In this document: positions 16,601 to 23,400 of the stretch, in pieces
Layout of the letters: every line of letters starts with the position of its first letter
How positions within the stretch are numbered: position 1 is the first letter of the stretch
Assembly: GCA_043803805.1 (NCBI GenBank)
Contig: JAZDJP010000056.1
Span: 1 to 64,000, forward strand
Source: JAZDJP01 sp043803805
Lineage (GTDB): Bacteria; Planctomycetota; JAZDJP01
Direction of reading: 5' to 3'
Length of the DNA: 64,000 nucleotides
The notes under the pieces: generated by a model
Databases searched by the model: none
Told to the model about the DNA's origin: nothing
What the model saw: only the letters and a program-made list of their open reading frames with translations
Position numbers and translations under genes: made by a program

Positions 16601-16762
16601 GTAGGCCTCATAGGCGTCCTTGTAGTTGCCCTTGTTCATGGCCGCCTGGGCCGCGGCGCGGGCATCCCCGGGGGCGGTTGTGGCGGACAGGGCATGAAAT
16701 GCGGCCATCCCGAATGCGGCGGCGGCCAGTGTTACGGCCAGCACGAGGGAACGGAGCGACAT
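10622..16762 (-). CDS. Large alpha-2-macroglobulin family protein
   Basis: 2046 residues with an N-terminal signal peptide (MSLRSLVLAVTLAAAAFGMA, likely cut after ALSA near 27) and no lipobox cysteine, so probably soluble in the periplasm. Residues about 35-400 are helical and TPR-like. The macroglobulin domains follow; the family motif DRPVYRPDQTV lies near residue 634. The thioester motif is C1509-T-E-Q1512 within PYGCTEQTLNRF, so it should form the reactive Cys-Gln bond that traps proteases. A complement-like helical domain and a receptor-like C-terminal domain follow. Bacterial homologues often sit beside pbpC; here there is none. GGGAGG lies 7 nt before the ATG. The antisense strand is also open over almost the whole length, which is a codon-use artefact. 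Confidence 0.93.
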   Translation of the reverse strand: MSLRSLVLAVTLAAAAFGMAAFHALSATTAPGDARAAAQAAMNKGNYKDAYEAYRKLALDAKDDPREVGEDLQKAIACLANLNRANEIDTFREDVIKTHESNWRLQFAAAQSFSQGDHSGFIVSGNFERGQHRGGGRWVNAFDRDRVRALQLMVAAMKQIRGEKDTSAAGNFHLRFADFVLQGRQAWEFQALSDLATLPDYEEGWWGRGGEGGAPVGPDGEPVYHRVPKSWEMAASDGERWRWLLLQAMEIDSGKTNTVRRRLADFLQGQFGVQTMAWYRRFLEDDAEGGPAASGPLAIHTLKDNETMAKLATGVRRFALPDEFNFIKIYQSIADEPKTGSGSEALETLAGIFENRRQYERAAEFWRRAIQEYGPGHEAYRQKRLEQIVRNWGIFEPGKVQPAGKGATANFRFRNGKKVSFEAFPIDVTAFLADIKAYIKSGGDNLDWGKIQPDNLGWRLVEKNEKKYLGERTAAWDLELKPRPMHFDRSITVSTPLQKPGAYLLTAKMEDGNTSRIIIWVDDTVIVKKPLDGKTWFYLADAVTGKPIPKANLEFFGYTTKWENRRNRVETTRFAEFSDSDGQCIPAPKDLQSGYQWLITATTGDGRFAHLGFTHIWYGRTHDAEYNQTKVFVITDRPVYRPDQTVKFKIWASQAQYDREGNSPWANTSVYVRINDPKGEKFLEKKLTTDAWGGVEGDVALPKGTTLGVYRVQLLRDLDHHLGGGSFRVEEYKKPEFEVKIDAPPDPVVLGERITATVAAKYYFGAPVAKGKIKYKVLRSEHEASWYPLGRWDWFYGKGYWWYAYDYLWYPGWKEWGTSRPRCWWWHWSPEPPEVVMEGEAVIAADGIFKIEIDSSIAKAIHGNADHRYDITAEVTDESRRTIVGTGSVIAARKPFKVYAWADRGHYRVGDTIRAEFSARTPDQKPVKGKGKLSLLRISYDKDGKPVEKIMQTWPLDTSDEGVSAQQIKASEPGQYRLSYRVTDAKDHAIEGGHVFCITGEGFDGAAFRFNDLELVNDKREYQPGEKVSLMINTNRTESTVALFVRPANGICLPPKILRLSGKSVLEEIEVVKKDMPNFFVEALTISDGRIHSETKEITVPPESRVLNVSVEPSAKEYKPGEKASVRVKLTDAAGKPFAGSTVMTIYDKAVEYISGGSNVPEIKAFFWKWRRHHSPVSECSLNEMFQNLLRTGEITLASLGVFGDLQEQIEQTGMAFGLGKAGGQGRNRLMEKGRAMVPSAPGAAMAAKAEMLDAVDGDMPMERAAKDKSAGEPMPDSAGPAASPAIRKNFADTAFWAGAITTDPDGFAEISLNMPENLTGWKVKTWAMGAGTRVGEGESEITTKKNLMLRLQAPRFFVEKDEVMLSANVHNYLKGGKSVRAVLEVEGGALEILGKSDQKISVDAGGEKRVDWRVKVLKEGTAVVRMKALTDEESDAMEVRFPSFVHGMMKQVAASASLRPDKDRVTVTFDVPKERRVNDTRLEVRFSPTLAGAMVDALPYMAEYPYGCTEQTLNRFLPSVITRKVLLDMGLDIAKIRENRNNLNAQEIGDPAGRAKQWKRFDRNPVFEETELADMVKQGVKALTDMQCSDGGWGWFSGYGEYSWPHTTATVVHGLQIAKKCDVAIVPGVLENGIAWLKRYQAEQVQYIKNYEAKREHVRSKEKADSLDALVYMVLGDADVLNTDMREYLWRDQTNLAVYAKAIFALALDRQKDTTRRDELLHTIEQYIQEDNENQTCWLKLPDAWWYWYGSEIEAHAYYLKLLARTDPKGERASRLVKYLLNNRKHATYWNSTRDTAVAIEAMADFLKASGEDKPDMTVEILVDGKKAKETAVTADNLFTCDNTLVLTGDAVDSGKHTIEFRRKGKGPLYINSYVSYFTLEDFIPKAGLEVKVNRKYFRLKKVEKSIKASGSRGQAVDQKVEKYEREELADLATLKSGDLAEIELTIDSKNDYEYLVFEDMKPAGFEPVEVRSGYNGNAMGAYVEFRDERVAFFTRALARGTHSLSYRMRAEIPGKFSALPTRGWAMYAPELKCNSDEIRLRVDD

Positions 16763-16900
16763 GAGCAGCCTCCCGAAAAGGGGATTTCCGTTGTCAATTA
16801 CCTCTGTAGACGCACGAGAATACCAGAAGTTCGCGGAAAAATTAAAAAAATCCCGGGTTTGGCCGGGGAATGGGGGGATATTGGGGGGAAATTCCTCGCA

Positions 16901-17045
16901 TGGAATCGGATATTTCCCGCCCGCCGGGAAACGCGGAACTCGCGTCGGCCACGGGATTTTGCGACCGCTATCACTTTTCGCGGGTCTTCCGGAAGCTCCG
17001 CGGGGTGAGCCCCGCGCGTTTCCGGAAACGGTTCTACGGGACGCG
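16901..17045 (+). pseudogene. C-terminal fragment of an AraC-family regulator
   Basis: In one frame this encodes NAELASATGFCDRYHFSRVF followed by RKLRGVSPARFRKRF. That is the second helix-turn-helix of an AraC/XylS DNA-binding domain, including the diagnostic YHFSRVF and GVSPxxFR motifs. The first helix-turn-helix and the sensor domain are missing, and there is no start region. It ends against an oppositely oriented gene fragment at about 17034-17045. It lies between the alpha-2-macroglobulin and fucosidase genes; AraC regulators commonly sit beside glycosidase genes, so it may once have governed a sugar locus. Confidence 0.65.
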
Positions 17046-17093
17046 CGGAGGCATCTCCAGGTTGATGGCCGCCCATCCGTCCGTGTAGGACAT
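17034..17093 (-). pseudogene. First 19 codons of a lost gene, possibly uroporphyrinogen decarboxylase-like
   Basis: An ATG (complement of 17091-17093) preceded by a perfect AGGAGG at 8-nt spacing opens a frame MSYTDGWAAINLEMPPRVP and then hits a stop. The W-x-A-x-x-x-x-MPxRVP pattern resembles the N-terminus of URO-D superfamily methyltransferase-like proteins, whose members continue with an Arg after RVP. The strong ribosome site and abrupt end suggest a true start whose body was deleted. The family name rests on under 20 residues. It meets the AraC fragment tail to tail. The fucosidase gene is 14 nt upstream and could have been its operon partner. Confidence 0.4.
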
Positions 17094-17107
17094 GTCCAGG
17101 GCCTCCT

Positions 17108-18382
17108 CTACTTCAGGAAGATCTCGACCACCGGGACGTCCACGTCGGGCTTGACCACCGGCAGTTTGATGGCGAGCATGTCCGCCGGCGGCCGGCCGAG
17201 CGAGGACGTCGCCTGCCAGTCCTCCAAGCCCTTCATGCGTGCCTCGGAGCCATCGTGTAGTAGCTGGGCGTATTCGACCTTTCCGGCCAGGCCCGGGCAG
17301 TACAGGATCTCGAACGGCCAGTTGAGGACATGCAGGTATAGCCGTTTCCCGTTCTGGGTGTAGCGGCAGTCGGGGGGATGGACAAACCGGCTCGGCCCGC
17401 AGCCGTAGATGGCGCGGGAGTGGCGGCGCATCCAGCGGCCGATGTCTTCGAGGCGGCTCATGGCGCGATCGTCGAACTCCCCGCGGGCGGTCGGGCCAAC
17501 GTTCAAAAGCAGATTGCCGCCCTTGGAGACGCCGTCAATCAGCATGGTCAGGAGTTGGGGAATGCTCTTCCAGGTTTGTTCGTCGCGGTGGTATCCCCAG
17601 GACCCGGAGAATGTCTGGCAGGCCTCCCAGACGGCGGTCTTGCCGTTCTTGTCCTTCGGGCCGGCGTAGGGCTGGAACTGCTCGGGGGTGACGAAATCGC
17701 CGGAGCCGGGCAAGTCGAGCCGGTTGTCAATGAGTACGTCCGGCTGGAGCTTTCGGACCATTTCCAGGAGTTTCTCCGACTGCCAGTCGGCGCGGCCCTT
17801 GCCGTCCTTGCCCGGGAAGGAGAAGTCGAACCAGAGGATGTCGATCTGGCCGAACTCGGTGAGCAGCTCCCGGACCTGGGCGTGCAGGTACTCGGCGTAC
17901 GTGCGGACATCGCGATTCCTGGTCTTGGCGCGGAAGGCCTTGTCGTCGCGCTGCGGATGGTATTTGTCCACCGGGTACTGGGGGTGGTGCCAGTCGATCA
18001 GCGAATGATAGAAGCCGACGCGCAGGCCTTCGTCGCGGAAGGCCTCGACCATGGGACTCAAGAGATCCTTGCCCCACGGCGTCTTCGTCGCCTTGTAGTC
18101 GGTATGCTTCGAGTCCCACAGGCAGAATCCTTCGTGGTGCTTGGTGGTGATCACGACGTATTTCATGCCCGCGTTTTTCGCCGCCCGGGCCCAGGTCTTC
18201 GGGTCGTAGAGGTCCGGGTGAAAATGGTCAAAGTACCTCTGGTACTGCCCGTCGGTCAGCCGTTCCTTGTTCTTGACCCACTCGTGGCGCGCGGCCAGCG
18301 AGTAGAGTCCCCAGTGGATGAACATGCCGAACCGGTCGTGGACGAACCAGGGTGTGCGGTCGGGGGCGGAGGGGCGCGTCAT
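17108..18382 (-). CDS. Alpha-L-fucosidase, glycoside hydrolase family 29
   Basis: Releases terminal L-fucose from glycans with retention. The 424 residues cover the TIM-barrel and a short C-terminal part. Diagnostic segments are FGMFIHWGLYS (18-28), YVVITTKHHEGFCLWDS (75-91) and ILWFDFSFPG, with the expected nucleophile D186. There is no signal peptide, so the enzyme appears cytoplasmic and would act on imported fuco-oligosaccharides. The C-terminal beta domain (from about 335) has IYGCGPSRF, typical of bacterial members. A TTGCGA-17-TATAAT promoter lies upstream (18416-18444). Specificity within GH29 cannot be read from the sequence. Confidence 0.93.
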   Translation of the reverse strand: MTRPSAPDRTPWFVHDRFGMFIHWGLYSLAARHEWVKNKERLTDGQYQRYFDHFHPDLYDPKTWARAAKNAGMKYVVITTKHHEGFCLWDSKHTDYKATKTPWGKDLLSPMVEAFRDEGLRVGFYHSLIDWHHPQYPVDKYHPQRDDKAFRAKTRNRDVRTYAEYLHAQVRELLTEFGQIDILWFDFSFPGKDGKGRADWQSEKLLEMVRKLQPDVLIDNRLDLPGSGDFVTPEQFQPYAGPKDKNGKTAVWEACQTFSGSWGYHRDEQTWKSIPQLLTMLIDGVSKGGNLLLNVGPTARGEFDDRAMSRLEDIGRWMRRHSRAIYGCGPSRFVHPPDCRYTQNGKRLYLHVLNWPFEILYCPGLAGKVEYAQLLHDGSEARMKGLEDWQATSSLGRPPADMLAIKLPVVKPDVDVPVVEIFLK

Positions 18383-18415
18383 GGGGATCTCCCGGAAAAT
18401 GGTTTTTATATGAAC

Positions 18416-18444
18416 ATTATAGCCAATGAGGAAGGCTGTCGCAA
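18416..18444 (-). promoter_or_regulatory. Candidate promoter for the fucosidase gene
   Basis: On the minus strand, TTGCGA (18444-18439) and a perfect TATAAT (18421-18416) are separated by 17 nt, ending 33 nt before the fucosidase ATG. It lies in the 155-nt gap shared with the divergent etfB gene. Confidence 0.5.
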
Positions 18445-18537
18445 ATGACCGGGATTGTCAATGTCGTGAAAACGCCTTGAAACCCGTGGGCCGGGGGATA
18501 AAATGCCTTCCCTTGTCGGCAATCGGGGTGCGGTTTC

Positions 18538-19317
18538 ATGCGTGTGGTGGTGTGTCTCAAACAGGTTCCGGATAGCGCGGGCATCCGGGTGGATTCCGTC
18601 TCGGGGGCGGTGGTCCAGGCCGGGGTGGCCCGCATCCTTAATCCGTTTGATGCCTATGCGTTGGAGGAAGGTGTGCGTCTGCGGGAAAAACTGTCCGGGG
18701 AATGCCTGGCTCTCACCATGGGCCCCCCGGCGGCGGAGGAGATGCTCCGGGAGGCGATTGCGCTCGGGGCCGACAAGGTCCTCCTGGTCACGGATCCGGG
18801 CATGGCCAAATCCGACACGCTTGCCACGGCCCGGGCGCTTGCCGCCGCCATCCGGAAGGCGGGGGAGTTCCATGTGATTTTGACGGGCCGGTCCTCCATG
18901 GACGGCGATACCGCCCAACTGGGTCCGCAACTGGCGGAAGTGCTTGGCATCCCTCACGTCACCGGCGTGGCCAAAATCCGCGAGATCAACGACAGGAAGG
19001 TGGTGGTGGAGCGCCTGTCCGACGCCGGGCGGGAGGTGGTGGAGGCGTCCCTGCCGGCGGTTCTCGCGACGGTCAAGGAGATCAACGAGCCGCGTCTGCC
19101 CTCCCTCAAAAGCAAAATGAAGGCGAAGAAGGATCCCGTGACGAAGTGGGGGCTGGCTGACATCGGTCTGGCGGCGGATGCGGCGGGGGCGAATGCAAGC
19201 GTTGTCAAAACCGCGGCCCCCCCGAAGCGCACGGGCGGCATGAAATGGGAAAACGAGGATTCGAAGGCCGCGGCGAAGAAGCTCGCGGGCGAGCTCAAGT
19301 CGCGACGGCTCATCTGA
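18538..19317 (+). CDS. etfB: Electron transfer flavoprotein beta subunit
   Basis: 259 residues. EtfB binds AMP (or a second FAD in bifurcating types) and pairs with EtfA to carry electrons between acyl-CoA or other dehydrogenases and the quinone pool or ferredoxin. Signatures: MRVVVCLKQVPDSAG at the start, LNPFDAYALEEGVRLRE, LTMGPPAAEEMLREAIALGAD and VILTGRSSMDGDTAQLGPQ. The end is lysine-rich, as usual. It is followed 5 nt later by etfA. No dehydrogenase or ETF:quinone oxidoreductase gene is in the window, so the electron donor is unknown. Confidence 0.94.
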   Translation: MRVVVCLKQVPDSAGIRVDSVSGAVVQAGVARILNPFDAYALEEGVRLREKLSGECLALTMGPPAAEEMLREAIALGADKVLLVTDPGMAKSDTLATARALAAAIRKAGEFHVILTGRSSMDGDTAQLGPQLAEVLGIPHVTGVAKIREINDRKVVVERLSDAGREVVEASLPAVLATVKEINEPRLPSLKSKMKAKKDPVTKWGLADIGLAADAAGANASVVKTAAPPKRTGGMKWENEDSKAAAKKLAGELKSRRLI

Positions 19318-19322
19318 ACATC

Positions 19323-20315
19323 ATGGCTGACGCCAAAGGCATCTGGGTGGTCGTACAGCACGGCGGGGGGGCGATCCTTCCCGTGACGTTCGAGCTCCTG
19401 GGGAAGGCGCGGGAACTCGCGACAGCCTCCGGCCATCCCCTTACGGCGGTCATCCTTGGCGCGGGCGTGAAGTCCCTGGCGGAGGAGGTCCGGCACTACG
19501 GGCCCGATGTCGTTCGGATCGCCGACAATCCGGCGCTCGCGGAGGCCGCGGGCGAAAGCCGCGCGGAGGCGCTGAAGCATCTTGTGAAAACCCATTCGCC
19601 GGCGGTGGTTCTTGTCGCCGGGACCCTGGAGGGCAAATCCCTGGCCGCCCGCGCCGCCGCGGGGCTCGGGACGGGGCTTCTGGCGGACTGTGTCGAACTG
19701 ACGATGAATGCCTCCGGGATTCTCGAAGGCATCCGCCCCGCCTACGGGGGCAATGTCCTGGCTACGGTGGTCGTGGCGAATGCCCGGCCCCAGATGGCCA
19801 CCGTCCGGCCGAAGGTGTTCCCCCGGCGGGCCCGGGAGGACGCGGCCGCCGGCGTGGTCCGGGAGGAAACGCTTCCCGCCGACCTGCCCGCCGGCCGCGT
19901 TAAACTTCTCGAATTGTTGAAGGACGCTCAAGGGGCGGAAAACCTCGCCGAGGCCGATACGATCGTTTCCGGCGGACGGGGGATCGGCAAGCCTGAAAGT
20001 TTCGCCCTGGTCCGGGAACTGGCGGACGCCGTCGGCGGTGTGGTGGGGGCCTCGCGGGCCGCGGTGGACGCGGGATGGATCCCCTACCGCCACCAGGTCG
20101 GGCAGACCGGCGTGGTGGTGCGCCCGAAACTTTACATCGCCCTCGGGATATCGGGGGCCATCCAGCACCAGGTGGGGATGCGTTCCGCGGGGACCATTGT
20201 TGCGATCAACCGGGACCCGGCCGCGCCCATTTTCGAACTGGCCCACATCGGCATCGTGGGCGATCTCTTTGAGGTCGTTCCGGCCCTCATCCAGGAGATC
20301 AAGGCGTTGAAGTGA
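19323..20315 (+). CDS. etfA: Electron transfer flavoprotein alpha subunit
   Basis: 330 residues; carries the FAD of the EtfAB heterodimer. The N-terminal Rossmann-like half has VVQHGGGAILPVTFELLGKA. The FAD-binding C-terminal half has VSGGRGIGKPESF, YRHQVGQTGVVVRPKLYIAL and GISGAIQHQVGM, ending in AINRDPAAPIFELAHIGIVGD. All standard FAD contacts are present. It is translated with etfB (5-nt gap), and a rho-independent terminator lies 55 nt downstream. Confidence 0.95.
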   Translation: MADAKGIWVVVQHGGGAILPVTFELLGKARELATASGHPLTAVILGAGVKSLAEEVRHYGPDVVRIADNPALAEAAGESRAEALKHLVKTHSPAVVLVAGTLEGKSLAARAAAGLGTGLLADCVELTMNASGILEGIRPAYGGNVLATVVVANARPQMATVRPKVFPRRAREDAAAGVVREETLPADLPAGRVKLLELLKDAQGAENLAEADTIVSGGRGIGKPESFALVRELADAVGGVVGASRAAVDAGWIPYRHQVGQTGVVVRPKLYIALGISGAIQHQVGMRSAGTIVAINRDPAAPIFELAHIGIVGDLFEVVPALIQEIKALK

Positions 20316-20369
20316 GCCGCCAGCCGCCCGCGGATGTGATTTTCCCGCGCCATCTTTTCCGCCGTTCCC

Positions 20370-20390
20370 CGGCGCAGACGCCGTTTTTTT
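20370..20390 (+). terminator. Rho-independent terminator of etfBA
   Basis: The stem CGGCG/CGCCG with a CAGA loop is followed immediately by seven T residues, 55 nt after the etfA stop. This is the clearest intrinsic terminator in the window. Confidence 0.72.
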
Positions 20391-20468
20391 CTTGCGGGGG
20401 CGGATTTTATGTGTTTCATTGAGTGCATTCCGTATGCCCGCGGAAACAACTTCTGGAGGGACGGATAC

Positions 20469-23400
20469 ATGCGCCGATTTGCATGGTGTGCCGCGATCGC
20501 GCTGGTCCCCTGGCTCTCCGGGATGCTTCCGGCAGAAGGCGCGGCGGCCCCCAACCGTCCCGATCCTGAAGTTTCCATCCTCTCGCCTGCCGACAGCACC
20601 GCCACAAACGCCGCAACAATCGCCGTCCGCGTCCATTTCCGGGCGAAGCTCGTGGGGAAGAAGGAGAAGCCCGTCGGGCGCGTGAAGGCGGTCATTCTCA
20701 AGGCCGACGGGGTCGAGGCGGGGCGGTATGCGCCTTCGGCGAAGGAACAGGAGGGGGATTGCCTGTTCACGCTCGCCCTTTCCGACGTTCCGGACAAGGT
20801 GGTTGCTCTCCAAGCCTTCGCGGAGCAGAGCGGGGAAACCGTCGCCTCCGATGTCGTGAATCTCCTCGTGGACCGCACGCCGCCGGTCCTCTCGGCGGCC
20901 CTCGATCCATTGCCGAACGCCGCCGGCTGGAACAATTCCGACGTGACGGTGACGTTTTCAGCGACGGACGCCCTGTCCGGGGTGGTCTCGGTTTCGGCTC
21001 CCGTCACGGTGACGGCGGAGGGCGCGGGACGCGTTGTTTCCGGATCGGCCGCCGACCGCGCGGGCAATGCCGGATATGCCGCGGTCACGGTCAACTTGGA
21101 CCGGACGGTTCCGGCATTCAACGATATTTCCCCGGCCCCGGGCGCCCGGATCCGGGAGCGCCGGCCGCGGTTCAAAGCGGACTTCACGGATTCTCTCTCC
21201 GGGGTGGTTGTGGCGGCGGTCCGGGTACGCTTGGACGGTAACGACTTCACCGGATCCATCGGCGGTGCGGACGGGGGCGTGCTCACGGAAAGCGGGTTCA
21301 GTTACAACTGGCCGTCGGATCTGCCCGATGGGACGCACACGCTTTCAGTGGAGGGGGCGGACCGGGCGGGGAACACCGCGATGGTAGCATCGTCATTCAT
21401 GGTGGATGCGGCGGCGCCGGAAGTCCAGATTGCCTCGCCCGTCACGGTGGCGGCGGCGGAGGCGGTTCTTGCCGGGACGGTATCGGCGGACACGGTTTCC
21501 ATGACCGCGACGGGGGATACAACGGCCATCGTAGGATCGCCGGTGTTGTCCGGAACGGCGTTTTCCGTGGCGTTGTCAAACCTGCCGCCGGGGGGGACGA
21601 CCGTCACCCTCACGGCATCGGATGACCTTGGTAACACGAGCGACCCGGTGACGGTGTTGGTCGTCCGGCAAAACGCGCCGCCTGTCGTAACGCTCCTGTC
21701 TCCCGCGGATGGCGCCGATTGCCGTCCCGGCGACATGGTGACAATCGAGGCGATGGCATCGGATCCCGACGGCGCGGTGACACGCGTGGAAATCCATGAC
21801 GGCGACGCGCTGTTGAAAACGTTCGAGACGTCCCCGTACCGGTTGACACTGGCGGTCCCGGCGGGCCTTCATGACATCACGGCGGCGGCCGTGGATGACG
21901 CCGGGAACCGGACGGTGTCGGCGCGGGCGCGCCTGACGGCGGCGTGGCCCTACAGCGCGGCGAAATTCGGTCCGGAGGGGTTGACTCTCAGGGGGATCCG
22001 GATCAACAACCGGGGGCAGGTCATCGGGAACGTGCCCCGGGCTTTCTTCTGGGACGGCGTGACGCTTTCTTATCTGGATGTGGCCAATGCCACCGTGATG
22101 GCGACGGGATTGAACAACCTGGGCGATGTGGTCGGGAACTGGAGAGGCGATCGGATCGTTTCGTTTTTCCGGAGCGCTGCGGGCGCGATGACGGAGATGG
22201 CGCCGTATGTGGATTTGTCAAACGGGTATGCGGTCGAGTACGATGATGAGCCTGCGGCGATTAACGACAGCCGGACGATTGTCGGGAACACGTACTATCT
22301 CGAGCGGCCGGTGGTCTGGGCCGGGCCTGGGGCGACCCCTGCTCCCCTCATGAATGCGTATTCCGACGACTATCCATACCTGAGAGGTCGAGTCACCGCC
22401 ATCAACAACGCCGGGAAAGTTCTCGGGGATGTTGTGTACAGTTCGGATCGTTGGGGAAGCGTATCCTTCTGGCGTGCCGTATGGTGGAATCTCGGGAACC
22501 CCGTTCCGGCCGCGTTTTTGAATTCGGACGACGGCAATTATGTGTACAGTCATGCGGTTGACATCAATGACCGGGGCGAGGTGCTGTTTGCGCGGGAGGC
22601 GAGTCAGGATCGGACATTTCGTTTATGGCAAAATGGAGAGGTGACTTCGGTGTCGTCCTACGGAGCCCTCCGGCCGCCGGGTGCGATCAACGCCTCCGGC
22701 ACGGTGGTGGTCGGGGGCGGGGGGTATCCGAATCCCTTCACGCTTCGGACCGGGACCGGGGAGGTTGTTTCGGCGCAGTCTCTCTGCGACTGGAGTATTC
22801 CCGCGATGGGGGGCATGTGTTACGTCAACGACATCAACGATCTCGGCCAGATCTTGGACGCGGACGTGATTTTGTCGCCGGTGAATTTGATGGCGGGTGA
22901 GGTGGGGGAATGGGACGAGGAGCAAAATGGAGTTTTCGTGAATCAGTACAGGGTGCCGGCGGATGCGGTGGCGATGGTGGTGTCGGGACTGCTTCCGGAC
23001 ATGGAGGATGGTGTGGTGACGCTTTCGGTGACAACAGGGGCAGGAAAGGTGAGAGTCCGGGATGCGGATGGCGTGGAACTGGCGTTGCCGTATTCCTGGA
23101 CGGCGCCGGGAGACATCCCCGCGCCGAAATTCCACAAGGTATTATTCCTCGAAGGCGTCACGCCCAGCGATGCCCCGAAGGATGTGGAACTGACGCTCAC
23201 CTACCGCCGCCTGGGTTGCGCCACCTGCGGGGAGGCGAATGACAAGGTGCTCGTGACGGTGGGGGCGATTGACATGGCGGTGGACGGGGACCGCGACGGC
23301 GAAATCAAATTCGACAACCCGGAAGACCGGAAACTGATGTTTTGGGTGAATGACGATCATGACGTAATTCACTGGACGGATTCGGGTAGTTGGGAAGGAA

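Noticed and set aside
11402..17008. An 1868-codon open frame on the plus strand antisense to the alpha-2-macroglobulin gene
   Set aside because: It mirrors the coding gene in a high-GC background, has low-complexity Gly/Pro/Arg/Val composition, no recognisable domain and no ribosome site. The minus-strand frame has signal peptide, macroglobulin motifs and thioester.
18954..20813. A 619-codon minus-strand frame opposite etfB, etfA and the start of the secreted protein
   Set aside because: It spans three real plus-strand genes and a terminator; composition is charged low-complexity.
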